From Thermoplasmata archaeon (GTDB taxonomy: Archaea; Thermoplasmatota; Thermoplasmata; Lutacidiplasmatales; UBA184), in the NCBI GenBank assembly GCA_021819135.1, contig JAKASE010000023.1, positions 1-33,433 of the forward strand: a DNA stretch of 33,433 nt, written 5' to 3'. The translations under genes and the position numbers were made by a program. Each line of letters starts with the position of its first letter. Within the stretch, counting starts at the first letter, position 1. Shown one piece after another: positions 22,803 to 31,164 of this stretch. Under the pieces are notes generated by a model. The model made no database searches, was not told where the DNA came from, and was given only the letters and a program-made list of their open reading frames with translations.

Positions 22803-23729
22803 GTGAGAGCCGGACCCGGCCCGTGGACCGTCCGACTCCTGTTCCTCTTCCTCAGCGTCGTCTGGGGGCTCAACTTCCTGTTCATCCGCATCGGCCTCGA
22901 CGACGCGAGCCCGCTCTGGCTCGCTCTCCTCCGCGCGGCCGTGGGCGCCGCCGCGACAGCCGTGATGCTCGTCCCCCTTCATACCTGGCGCGAGCTCGAT
23001 GCGCGAGGACGCCGGGACGCGCTCCTCCTCGGGATCCCCAATACGACGCTCTTCTACGCCTTCCTGTTCGCCGCGCTCGAATCGGTCCTCCCCGGCGTGG
23101 CGGCCGTCCTGACGTACACGTTCCCGCTCTGGGTCGCGGTCCTCTCGCCGTTCGTCCTTGGGCACCGCCTCACCATCAAGCACTGGGGGGCGGTCGCGGG
23201 GGGGTTCCTCGGAGTGGTCCTGATCGCCCACGCGTGGACCGTGTTCACGAGCGGGGTCTCGGCGCTCGCGGTCCTCGAGCTCCTCGGGGCAGCGCTCTCC
23301 TGGGCCCTCGGGACCGTGCTGTTCCAGCGTCGATTCCGCCGGGAGGAGATGCTCGAGGCGAACGCCTTCCAGCTGTTCGGAGGGACCGCCGGGCTCGCGG
23401 TCCTGGTCGTGGCGTTCACTCCGGTTCCCCTGCCGACCTGGACCGGACCCCTCGCTGCCACGCTCCTATGGACCGGCGTGCTCGGCACCACCCTCGCGTA
23501 CTCGATCTGGTTCTGGCTCCTCGGACGTACCCGGGCCGCGACGCTCTCGGCCTACGTCTTTCTCGTGCCGGTGGTCGCGCTCGGCGCCTCCGCCCTGTTC
23601 TTTGGAGAGCGGCTCGACGTCGAGCAGCTGGGGGGAGTATTCCTGGTTCTGCTCAGCATCTACGGTATCGCGCGAGCCCCTTCCGGACCGGTCTCCCCGG
23701 ACGAGGCCGAGCCTTCGCCCGCCGAGTAG
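22803..23729 (+). CDS. DMT-superfamily (EamA) transporter
   Basis: A 308-residue membrane protein with ten predicted helices in two homologous EamA halves. Helix 1 carries the typical VWGLNFLFIRIGL, and PLWLALLRAAVGA follows; the second half has ELLGAALSWALGTVLFQRR and a final AYVFLVPVVALGASALFFGERL, the most conserved EamA block. Such proteins export metabolites or amino acids; the substrate is unknown. The GTG start has GGAGG 4 nt upstream. It is divergent from pyrB and converges on the DmpA-type peptidase gene. Confidence 0.9.
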   Translation: MRAGPGPWTVRLLFLFLSVVWGLNFLFIRIGLDDASPLWLALLRAAVGAAATAVMLVPLHTWRELDARGRRDALLLGIPNTTLFYAFLFAALESVLPGVAAVLTYTFPLWVAVLSPFVLGHRLTIKHWGAVAGGFLGVVLIAHAWTVFTSGVSALAVLELLGAALSWALGTVLFQRRFRREEMLEANAFQLFGGTAGLAVLVVAFTPVPLPTWTGPLAATLLWTGVLGTTLAYSIWFWLLGRTRAATLSAYVFLVPVVALGASALFFGERLDVEQLGGVFLVLLSIYGIARAPSGPVSPDEAEPSPAE

Positions 23730-23750
23730 AGCGAGGATGACCCCCGGGAC

Positions 23751-24830
23751 TCACCGAACCGAGCTCGGGAACCACTCGGAGAGTCGGTCCACCGGGAACC
23801 CCTCGACCTTGTGGTCCCGGTAGCCGACCATCGTCTCGGCGGCGACGAGCGCGTTGAGGATCGCTTCGTCCGTCGCCTGTACGGTCGCCTCGAAGAGCGG
23901 GTCGAGCCGATCGTTGTCCAGCATTGCCACCCGCGACACCGCGGCTCCGTCCGACGGCTCGGACCGGGCGGTCGAGAAGGCGATGAAGAAGTCTCCGGAT
24001 CCATTGCCCGAGATGCTACCGCTCCGACCCAAGCCCAGGGCGCCCCGACGAGCTACGCGCTTCAGCTGATGCGGGAGCAGCGGGGCATCGGTCGCGATCA
24101 CCACCACGATCGAGCCGGTCTCGGGACGAGACCGAGCGGACGGACCTTCGTGTTCCGCCACGTCGACCCCGGCCACCCGCAGCTGCCCCGGCCGACCGTG
24201 GTTGGCCTGGACGAGGACCCCGAGACGGTACGGGCCCGGGTCCTCGACGGTTCGCGACGACGTGCCGATCCCTCCCTTGTATCCGTAGGACACGCAGGCG
24301 GTGCCCGCGCCGACACTGCCCTCGGCCACGGGGCCGTCCCGCGCGCCGTCGAGCGCGGCCCGGACGTGCGCTTCCGTCAGGTACCGGCCCGCGACGTCGT
24401 TGAGGAAGCCATCCCAGGTCTCCCCGACCACGGGGAGGGACCAACGGTCCGGCGAATGGCCCCGGTCACGAGCCCATCGGATGACGGAGTCGCGCACGAG
24501 CCCCACCGTGTCGGTGTTCGTGAGCGTGACCGGGCCTTCGAGGCCTCCGGACTCCTCCATCCACGCGGCTCCCGTGAGCTCGCCGTTGCCGTTCAGGGTG
24601 AAGGGGGCGGCCATCACCGGGGCGGCGTCGGACCGCGCTCGAGGGAGGACGACCGTGACCCCGGTCCGGACCCAGTGCCGCCGTTCGGGCGGAACCTCGG
24701 GTGAGGGATCGACCGTGATCTGTCCGACCACGACGCCCGGCACGTCGGTGATCGCGTTCCACGGGCCGGGGGTGCCGGCGAAGGGGATCCCGCGTTCCCG
24801 CGCCCTGGGTCTCGCCTGACCTTTCGTCAT
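23751..24830 (-). CDS. DmpA-type (P1/S58 family) self-cleaving aminopeptidase
   Basis: An Ntn-like hydrolase of the DmpA / beta-peptidyl aminopeptidase family, about 359 residues. Family landmarks: RERGIPFAGTPGPWNAITDVPGV at the N-terminus (typical family start), NGNGELTG, TNTDTVG, GSVGAGTACVSYGYKGGIGTSSR and IVVVIATDAPLLPHQLKR. Members cut themselves before a catalytic Ser/Thr and release N-terminal amino acids from peptides or amides; the self-cleavage site is expected in the second half. The ATG at 24830 is chosen by homology; a GTG at 24908 would add 26 residues. No signal peptide is seen. Confidence 0.88.
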   Translation of the reverse strand: MTKGQARPRARERGIPFAGTPGPWNAITDVPGVVVGQITVDPSPEVPPERRHWVRTGVTVVLPRARSDAAPVMAAPFTLNGNGELTGAAWMEESGGLEGPVTLTNTDTVGLVRDSVIRWARDRGHSPDRWSLPVVGETWDGFLNDVAGRYLTEAHVRAALDGARDGPVAEGSVGAGTACVSYGYKGGIGTSSRTVEDPGPYRLGVLVQANHGRPGQLRVAGVDVAEHEGPSARSRPETGSIVVVIATDAPLLPHQLKRVARRGALGLGRSGSISGNGSGDFFIAFSTARSEPSDGAAVSRVAMLDNDRLDPLFEATVQATDEAILNALVAAETMVGYRDHKVEGFPVDRLSEWFPSSVR

Positions 24831-24994
24831 CGTGGGGTGGAGATTCTTTCGAACGGTAGACTCCCCGCCTTTTGCCTCTTCGCTCGCCGCGCCGCGATCG
24901 TCGGCCACCGCCGGGCCCGGGTCCCCTCGGTCACCTTTGGTTCGCGAGACCGGAGGGCTTTCATAGCGGACGATGGTGGCCGCGAGGGGTCTCC

Positions 24995-25591
24995 TTGGCC
25001 GACGCGGTGTCCGCGCTTCCCGTCTCGATCCCTCCGGGCTCTCGAACGCTCGACCTGTCCCGAGAAGCCGAGCGGAGCGCCCGGCGCCAGCGGAACACGT
25101 CGTTGATGGGGCTCGGCATCGGGGGTGTCTTCGTAGGGATCGGAGCGGTCGAGCTCGTCCTCCTCGGATTGTCCGGCGCCCTCTCGGGGAACCTGTTCAT
25201 CGCGGCGTTCCTCGTGGTTCTCGGAGGCTCGATCATCTGGCTCACGTATCGGGGGGGACTGCGGGATCCGATCGCCCGGATCCAGCTCGCCCACGACGCC
25301 GCGACGTTCATGAGCCTCTCCGGGCGGACCGTCCGCGTGGCGTGGCGGGACCCCGCCTGGGACCTCGAGATCCAGGACCCCGCGCCGGACCCCTCGGTGA
25401 AGGATGAGGCGAAACAGCACCTGTTCTTCAGCGGGATGCGGGGGGTCTACGGGACCCTCGGGCGCGGGGACGTCGGTCCGATGCTCGATGCCGCGCGGTC
25501 GTACGGCCTCTCCGTGACGATCCGCAACGCCACGTCGGATCGGAAGCGGGAACACCCGATCCGCCGAATCCGGATCCGTGCCTCCCCCTAA
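24995..25591 (+). CDS. Two-helix membrane protein of unknown function
   Basis: About 198 residues. The N-terminus is soluble and charged, two adjacent hydrophobic segments follow (about 38-60 and 63-83), then a soluble domain of about 115 residues with mixed alpha/beta character (LAHDAATFMSLSG, RVAWRDPAWDLEIQD, GPMLDAARSYGLSVTI). I do not recognise the family. The start is uncertain: TTG at 24995 and GTG at 25007 both lie about 30-40 nt after the TATA-like TTCATAGC (about 24960). Its promoter shares a 165-bp region with the divergent DmpA-type gene. Confidence 0.65.
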   Translation: MADAVSALPVSIPPGSRTLDLSREAERSARRQRNTSLMGLGIGGVFVGIGAVELVLLGLSGALSGNLFIAAFLVVLGGSIIWLTYRGGLRDPIARIQLAHDAATFMSLSGRTVRVAWRDPAWDLEIQDPAPDPSVKDEAKQHLFFSGMRGVYGTLGRGDVGPMLDAARSYGLSVTIRNATSDRKREHPIRRIRIRASP

Positions 25592-25755
25592 TGGCTGTCG
25601 ATCTGTCCTGGGGAACGTGTGGGCCGGTCGGCGGTCGGTAAGCGGGGGTCGCTGAGGCCCCGCGGTTCCTGAAGGAGGAGCGCCCGCTCCGGGGGAACCC
25701 GGTCGTCGGGGCCCCGGGGTGAACCGTTATCGGGGTCCATCGCTCGGGGAGGACC

Positions 25756-26607
25756 GTGGCGATCGGAGCGTCGTTCGAGTGGCTCACGCCCGCCGAGTAC
25801 TGGGACCGGTTGAGGTCCGCGTTCACGCGGCGGTATCCCACCCTGTCGCCGGGAGCGCCGGCGCCCGGGTCCCCGAAGATGGCCAAGGAGATCCGACGCC
25901 TGATCGGGACCGTCAACGGACGGGGTTGGGAGGTGGCGTTCTACGGGGGGCGGACGTTGCGCCCGGAGACGATCCTGGGCCTCAGCACCTCGGTCCGCTT
26001 GGTCCCGATGGAGAACTCGCGGCTCGAGACCATCCCATGGTACTACGCGGGGCCGCGCCCCCGCGTGTTCTCCCGGGCGTTCCTCGACTACGACCGTATC
26101 ATCATGCGGTACCGGCGCCGGGAAGGCCAGATGAACGGCTCGCTGACGGGGGATCGGCCGTTCGACAAGCGGTGGGCGATCTACCCGTTCGATGATGAGC
26201 TCGGGTCGGCCCTGAAGGAGCCCACGCTGCACCAGTTCTTCGAGTCCGCGGCGAGGCTCGGCCCGCGACGGTCGGAGTCCCCCACGATCGCGATCTTCGG
26301 CCTTTCCGCCGTCCTGTCTGTCACCGTCGAACTACGGAGCGACCAGGTCGCCGCGGCGCCCCCGCTTCTCGGGCAGTTCTCGGCGTTCCTCGACCGCCTC
26401 GAAGAGCTCCGGGGTTTGCCGCCGGCGAGCCGGGCGCCCCAATCGATCGACTACCTTCCGGACGAGTCCGACCTCATGTATCCCGTCCCGAAGATCCGCT
26501 GCCCCTCCTGCCGGAACGACAGTCACCCCCGCTACATGCCCCATCTCGAGACGGAGATCTGCGACAAGTGCCGGGCCCCTCTGTATCTCATGAAGGGACC
26601 GCCCTGA
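25756..26607 (+). CDS. Uncharacterised protein with C-terminal zinc ribbon
   Basis: A 283-residue cytoplasmic protein. The main part is unrecognised and rich in Arg and aromatic residues (FEWLTPAEYWDRL, PWYYAGPRPRVFSR, FDKRWAIYPFDDELG). The C-terminus is a clear zinc ribbon, CPSCRND and CDKCRAP separated by about 17 residues. The GTG start follows GGGGAGG by 3 nt, and an AT patch (CCGTTATCGG) lies about 27 nt upstream. Zinc ribbons at the end often serve nucleic-acid or protein binding; no more can be said. Confidence 0.75.
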   Translation: MAIGASFEWLTPAEYWDRLRSAFTRRYPTLSPGAPAPGSPKMAKEIRRLIGTVNGRGWEVAFYGGRTLRPETILGLSTSVRLVPMENSRLETIPWYYAGPRPRVFSRAFLDYDRIIMRYRRREGQMNGSLTGDRPFDKRWAIYPFDDELGSALKEPTLHQFFESAARLGPRRSESPTIAIFGLSAVLSVTVELRSDQVAAAPPLLGQFSAFLDRLEELRGLPPASRAPQSIDYLPDESDLMYPVPKIRCPSCRNDSHPRYMPHLETEICDKCRAPLYLMKGPP

Positions 26608-26674
26608 CCCGCGGTCCCACCAGAAGGCCCGAACCGGTCCGTAAGAATCTCATCCGAAGAAAGGGAAGAGGTTC

Positions 26675-26700
26675 GACCCCCCCGCCCGTGCGGGAGGGTC
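26675..26700. terminator. Hairpin between convergent genes
   Basis: GACCCCCCCG (26675-26684) pairs with CGGGAGGGTC (26691-26700) with one mismatch and a 6-nt loop. It lies between the zinc-ribbon gene (ends 26607) and the permease (ends 26726), suiting a two-way stop. Confidence 0.5.
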
Positions 26701-26725
26701 GCGTGTCGGGGAGCGCCGGCTCGGT

Positions 26726-28708
26726 CTAGCTCGACCCCGCGCCTGTGGCTGGCACCACGGAGGGTGACTCGTTGTCTTCTTCGGTCCCCACCAGGCCACC
26801 CATCTGGTCGATTACCCGTACTTCCTCCGTCCGGTACGCCGACAGTGCGGCCCAGACGAAGAAGATGGCCGACAGGATCACGGCACCGATGGTTCCGTAC
26901 GGGAACGCGAGGTAGGAGCCCCACGGATATCCGGTCGGTCCGAACTCCGAGACGTACGACAGGATGTAGGTCGCGAACAGCCAGACCTGGATCCACATCC
27001 CCGCGCCGATCTCACGCCGGTGCTCGGGCTTCACCACGAAGTACATCAGGAGCGAGGTACCGATGGTGATGATCCCGAAGATGGCGAAGTACAGGATCTG
27101 TGCCCCGAAGTTAGAGCTGCTGTAGAGGAACGTGTTCACTCCGTTGTCCGACCAGATCGGCCCGTAGAACGCGAGCACGGCCAGGACAACGAGAATGATG
27201 ACTCCCATCCCGTACCCGAGCGCTCTCGAGACTCCGAGCTTGTTCGGCATGGCATAGGCGACGTAGATCGCGACCCCGACATCGATCGAGATCAGCACCC
27301 AGGTCATGAGGAGGAAACCGCTCCAGAACAGCACCATCGCCGCGGCGATGAACCCGAGACCGCCGAAGATCCAGACCGCCGGCAGTTTGAACGGTCGCTT
27401 CAGATTCGGCGCGTACTTGCGCAGACCCGGTAGGAGCGCGCCGCCCGTCACGTACGTCAGCGCGGACGTGCTCGAGATGAAGCCGACGAGCGCGTACCAA
27501 CTCGGCAACGGAACGAGGAAGACGAGCCCCACGATCAACGACACGAGCAGGGCGACCCACGGAATGCGGAACCGCTCGTGGATCGAGTGGATCGCGCGCG
27601 GGAAGTACCCCTCGATGGAGAGACCGTATAGCGTCCGCGTCGAGGTCCCGAGATAGATCCAACCGGTCCCGGACGGGGAAATGAACGAGTCGGCGATCAG
27701 GACCCACGCGAAGAACGCATAGGCCGCACCCGAACCGGCGGCCACGGCGTACTTCAGGGGCAGACCCGACCAGACGCTCGTCTTGAGCGCGTTGAAGTCG
27801 CCCACGGTCACGCCGGCGTTCGTCCAGTTGATCGCGCCGAGGTAGGACAGCTGAAGGAGCTCATAGATCACGAGAGCGAGCAGCACCGACCCGATCGTGA
27901 CGATCGGAATGTCCTTCTGGGGGCGCTTGGCCTCGCCCCCGTACTCGAGCCCCTGACGGAATCCGAGGTAGGCGAAGAAGACGCCGCTCGTTGGGAGCGC
28001 GTAGAAGACCGATCCCCAGCCATAGGGGGCGAATCCTCCGCTCGACTTGATCCCGAGGCTGTTGACACTGCTCGGAAGCGCGGGTGGGTTGAAGTTCGAG
28101 CTCTTGAACAGGGTGAACAGCAGAATGAACGTCACGACCGGGATGACGATCTTCCAGTAGGTGACGTAGGTGTTGGTCTTCCCGAGCAGGCGGATCCCAA
28201 AGTAGTTCAGGAAGAAGAAGCCGAGGAAGAGCACCACGGCGAGCCCGGTGCCGAGCGACGTGAGCTCGGTGATCCCGGGCTGCCCATTGATCTGGAGGAG
28301 CCCGTTCGGGACCGTCCCCGTGGTGGAAAGCGCACTCGCCCACTGGGAGTTCACGGAGCTTAGGCCCAGCAGGGCACCTTCGACCTCGATCGCAGGCACT
28401 GTGACCGCGGTCAGGAAATATGCCCAGCCGAAGTAGAACCCGGTGTAGCTCCCGTGCGTGTAGAACGGGTAGCGCACGATCGCCCCCGAACGCGGGATCG
28501 CGGCCGAGACCTCGGCCCAGGCCAACGCCACCAGGAGCACCATGATGGCGCCGACGATCCACGAGATCGTCGCGGCAGGCCCCGCGGTGCCGGCGGCCTT
28601 GTTCACTCCGAAAAGCCAGCCCGAACCGATGATGCCTCCCATCGAGAGGCCCAACAGGTCGAACCGGGTCAGTTCCCGACGCAATTTCTTGTCGTCAGCG
28701 GCCGCCAT
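26726..28708 (-). CDS. APC-superfamily amino acid permease, enlarged
   Basis: A 660-residue membrane transporter. Helix 1 has the APC signature FDLLGLSMGGIIGSGWLFG with the unwound GSG substrate-binding segment. About 14-16 hydrophobic helices are seen, more than the usual 12, the additional ones at the C-terminus. Helix 2 contains ALAWAEVSAAIPRSGA, typical of the family. The hydrophilic tail (RTEEVRVID to the end) is acidic and Ser-rich. It likely takes up amino acids or polyamines across the cell membrane; the substrate is unknown. The ATG start is next to an inverted repeat (28722-28742), a possible operator. Confidence 0.9.
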   Translation of the reverse strand: MAAADDKKLRRELTRFDLLGLSMGGIIGSGWLFGVNKAAGTAGPAATISWIVGAIMVLLVALAWAEVSAAIPRSGAIVRYPFYTHGSYTGFYFGWAYFLTAVTVPAIEVEGALLGLSSVNSQWASALSTTGTVPNGLLQINGQPGITELTSLGTGLAVVLFLGFFFLNYFGIRLLGKTNTYVTYWKIVIPVVTFILLFTLFKSSNFNPPALPSSVNSLGIKSSGGFAPYGWGSVFYALPTSGVFFAYLGFRQGLEYGGEAKRPQKDIPIVTIGSVLLALVIYELLQLSYLGAINWTNAGVTVGDFNALKTSVWSGLPLKYAVAAGSGAAYAFFAWVLIADSFISPSGTGWIYLGTSTRTLYGLSIEGYFPRAIHSIHERFRIPWVALLVSLIVGLVFLVPLPSWYALVGFISSTSALTYVTGGALLPGLRKYAPNLKRPFKLPAVWIFGGLGFIAAAMVLFWSGFLLMTWVLISIDVGVAIYVAYAMPNKLGVSRALGYGMGVIILVVLAVLAFYGPIWSDNGVNTFLYSSSNFGAQILYFAIFGIITIGTSLLMYFVVKPEHRREIGAGMWIQVWLFATYILSYVSEFGPTGYPWGSYLAFPYGTIGAVILSAIFFVWAALSAYRTEEVRVIDQMGGLVGTEEDNESPSVVPATGAGSS

Positions 28709-28721
28709 CCACCCTCACCAT

Positions 28722-28742
28722 GCTAACGCCCACCATGTTAGC
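28722..28742. promoter_or_regulatory. Inverted repeat operator candidate at the permease promoter
   Basis: GCTAAC (28722-28727) and GTTAGC (28737-28742) separated by 9 bp. A TATA-like AACTTAAT on the minus strand (about 28774-28767) puts the transcription start near 28745, so a repressor on this dyad would sit right at the start site. The repeat is 14 bp upstream of the permease ATG. Confidence 0.5.
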
Positions 28743-28949
28743 CCAGCGCACTGACCGGCAGGTGGGATTAAGTTCTTTCGTTTGGGGCCGGCTTTCGGGT
28801 TGGCCCCCCGGCCCCATCCCATTCGACCTCGTCGCGAGGGCGCCCGGGGTTGAAGTTTTCCAAGCTTTCGTGCCCCGGTCTCCGACGTCTCCCGGACACC
28901 TTCGGCGGCGGGGAAGGCTTTTCGGGACGCCTCGGCTGGACGGGCCGGA

Positions 28950-30155
28950 ATGTCGACCTCCACCCCCGAGCATCCTTCGGCCCAGAAGGTCGATGCGGCC
29001 CTTCAGCGGCTCGGTCTCATCGATCGCGTGAGGGAGCTTCCGGACTCGACGCGGACGGCGAAGGACGCCGCGGAGGCGCTCGGTTGTGAGGTCGGTCAGA
29101 TCGTGAAGTCGATCGTGTTTCGATCGACGAGAACGTCGCGCCCCGTGCTCGTCCTGGCGAGCGGGGACCACCGGGTCGATGAGGGGTGGATGGAGCGGTA
29201 TGTGGGGGAACCGATCGAGCGGGCCGACCCCGAGTTCGCCCGCGGTGCGACCGGCTTTGCGATCGGGGGCGTCCCCCCGTTCGCGCACAAGAACTCGCTG
29301 CGCACGTTCGTGGATTACGACCTCCTCGAGCGGTCCGCGGTCTGGGCGGCGGCCGGGACCCCGAACGCCGTGTTCCGTCTGACCCCGCTCGAGCTCCTCG
29401 ACGCGAGCGACGGCCGGCCGGTGCCGGTCGTTCCGTGGGCGCGACCGCCGGAGCCGGGCGGCCGATGGGTCACGTTCGATTGCTACGGGACCCTCGTCGA
29501 CTGGCGAACCGGCATGCTCCGCGCCCTGGACCGACGGCTGCCCGGGCTCGAAACGGGAGCTCGAGAGCGCCTCTTCCGGACCTACCTCGTCGAGGAACGG
29601 CGCGTCGAGCGAGGCCCGTTCCTAGGCTACCGAGCGACGATGATCGCCGCGCTGCTCGCCGCCGGGGCCGTGGAGAGAGTTCCGGTCACTCCCGAGATCG
29701 CCGAACGGGTCGTGGATTCGATCCCGGAGTGGCCGCTCTTCCCCGACACCCGGGAGGCCCTCCGGGCGCTCGCCGACCGGGGGGTCCGCCTGGCGGTGCT
29801 CTCGAACATCGACCGGGACCTGCTCGAGCGGACGCTCGCCTGCCACTCTCTCGAGGTGACGGTCACGATCACCGCCGATGAGGTCCACTCCTACAAGCCG
29901 GCGCCGGCGCACTGGGTGCGGTTCCTCAAGGCGGTACGGGGGGAGCCCGAGCTCATCTGGCACGTCGCCGGTGCCTTCGAGTACGACATCCCGACCGCGG
30001 AGCGGCTCGGTTTCCGTACGGCGTTCGTGACGCGCTATGACGACGCGAACGCCGGCGAAGGCGCGGGGGTGGTCGTCCGGAACCTTACCGAGTTCGCCGA
30101 GCGTCTCGCACTGCCGCCCGATGCTTCGGGGAGTCTCTCTCCCCCGTCCATATAG
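28950..30155 (+). CDS. Fusion of YbaK/ProX-type tRNA-editing domain and HAD hydrolase
   Basis: A 401-residue two-domain protein. Residues about 10-160 match YbaK/ProX-like aminoacyl-tRNA deacylases: VRELPDSTRTAKDAAEALG, QIVKSIVF with conserved Lys53, the GGVPPFAH loop (106-113), and AAGTPNAVFRLTPLEL. Residues about 172-390 are a HAD hydrolase of the 2-haloacid-dehalogenase-like group: motif I FDCYGTLVDW (nucleophile Asp177), motif II LSNIDRD (Ser285), motif III SYKPAP (Lys316) and motif IV region AGAFEYDIPTA (Asp346). Both domains keep their catalytic residues. The linker is short and Pro-rich. The reading frame is open throughout, so this is a true fusion and not two overlapping genes. The link between tRNA editing and a phosphatase or dehalogenase is unexplained. 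The ATG follows an AT-rich GGCTTTTCGG by about 27 nt. Confidence 0.87.
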   Translation: MSTSTPEHPSAQKVDAALQRLGLIDRVRELPDSTRTAKDAAEALGCEVGQIVKSIVFRSTRTSRPVLVLASGDHRVDEGWMERYVGEPIERADPEFARGATGFAIGGVPPFAHKNSLRTFVDYDLLERSAVWAAAGTPNAVFRLTPLELLDASDGRPVPVVPWARPPEPGGRWVTFDCYGTLVDWRTGMLRALDRRLPGLETGARERLFRTYLVEERRVERGPFLGYRATMIAALLAAGAVERVPVTPEIAERVVDSIPEWPLFPDTREALRALADRGVRLAVLSNIDRDLLERTLACHSLEVTVTITADEVHSYKPAPAHWVRFLKAVRGEPELIWHVAGAFEYDIPTAERLGFRTAFVTRYDDANAGEGAGVVVRNLTEFAERLALPPDASGSLSPPSI

Positions 30156-30161
30156 GCGTCC

Positions 30162-30830
30162 GTGGCCAGCCACTCTTCCGCCGTTTCCGCGGTGCGACGG
30201 AGGAAGTCTCCCGTTCGAGCGAGGAAGGGCCTCCCGCATCGCACGCTCTGGATCGATCTGGGCGGGGTCGTGGTGCGCGACCCGCGACCGATCGTCGTGG
30301 AGGCGCTCGCCCGAAGGGGAGGGGCTCCTCGACCGGCCCTGCGGCGTGCCTACTACCGGTTGAGTCGCTTGTTGGATCGGGGTCGGATCGACCTCTCCAC
30401 GATGTACCGACGGCTCGAGCGTTCGTTCCCCTTCCGGATGGACTTCCGAGAATTCCGGGATTGGGTCGAGCGGCGCAGCCTAAACGCAGTTCCCCGCGTC
30501 ATCCCGGCACTCCGAGCCCTTCATCGCCGGGGCCGGGTCCGCATCGTGTTCGCGAGCAATGTCTCCCTCAGCGTTTGGAACGGAGTGCGCCGGCGGTTTC
30601 GACTTCGTGGCCTGGCGAAGGACGTCGTGCTGTCGTATCGTGTCGGCGTGCTCAAGCCGGAACCCGCCTTCTTTCGGGAGGCGATTCGGCGAACGCGCCC
30701 CAAGGAGACCCCCGTACTGTACCTCGACGACGCCGCGGTGAATGTCCGTTCGGCGCGGAGACTGGGGATCGACGCTCGTCGGGTGACGAGGCCGGACCAG
30801 ATCGTGACGCTCCTACGCCGGCTCCGCTGA
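30162..30830 (+). CDS. HAD-superfamily hydrolase
   Basis: A 222-residue HAD protein beginning 6 nt after the fusion gene and probably co-transcribed. Motif I is WIDLGGVVV (Asp32; the second Asp of the usual DxD is replaced by Gly, as in YihX-like members), motif II FASNVS, motif III LKPEPAFF, motif IV LYLDDAAVNVRSA. The N-terminal 25 residues are Arg/Ser-rich and may not be translated; the start is a GTG at 30162 and a GTG at 30192 is possible. A CATATAGG box near 30150, at the end of the previous gene, could be an internal promoter. Substrate unknown. Confidence 0.83.
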   Translation: MASHSSAVSAVRRRKSPVRARKGLPHRTLWIDLGGVVVRDPRPIVVEALARRGGAPRPALRRAYYRLSRLLDRGRIDLSTMYRRLERSFPFRMDFREFRDWVERRSLNAVPRVIPALRALHRRGRVRIVFASNVSLSVWNGVRRRFRLRGLAKDVVLSYRVGVLKPEPAFFREAIRRTRPKETPVLYLDDAAVNVRSARRLGIDARRVTRPDQIVTLLRRLR

Positions 30831-31164
30831 GTGGCTGCTCGTCCGCATCGACGCTCGAAGGACCCTTCCACCAGGGACGGAGGGGTGGTCCCTGCCATGA
30901 CAGGATCCTCGGAAGGACCGGCGCTTCGCGTCAGAAGATCTCCCCGGCTGGGCGATCGGCCCGCTCTACCGGATGCTTCCGGCACACGGAGCCCGTGGCC
31001 GAGGGCTCGTCGCGGGTCCGACCGACTCGGAGAAGCGCGGCGGCTTCGGGTGTGACTCGAGCTCGACCGAGCTCGGTTTCGATCGATGGGAGCCCGGGAG
31101 CGAGGTACAAGTAGATGTGCGCGGGTACCGCCCCCAAGAGCCTGGCTCCTGTCGGCACTATTCC
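30831..31164. other. Noncoding stretch
   Basis: 334 bases without a supported gene. Directly after the HAD gene, AGGGAC and GTCCCT pair around a 9-nt loop (about 30875-30897), a possible terminator. A repeated CGAGCTCG/CCGAGCTCGG lies near 31058-31077. GTACAAGTAG near 31108 is a weak TATA candidate for the next gene. Confidence 0.4.

Noticed and set aside
21082-22806. Open frame of 574 codons on the plus strand
   Set aside because: It lies antisense to pyrB, pyrI and the GDT1-like gene, all firmly identified.
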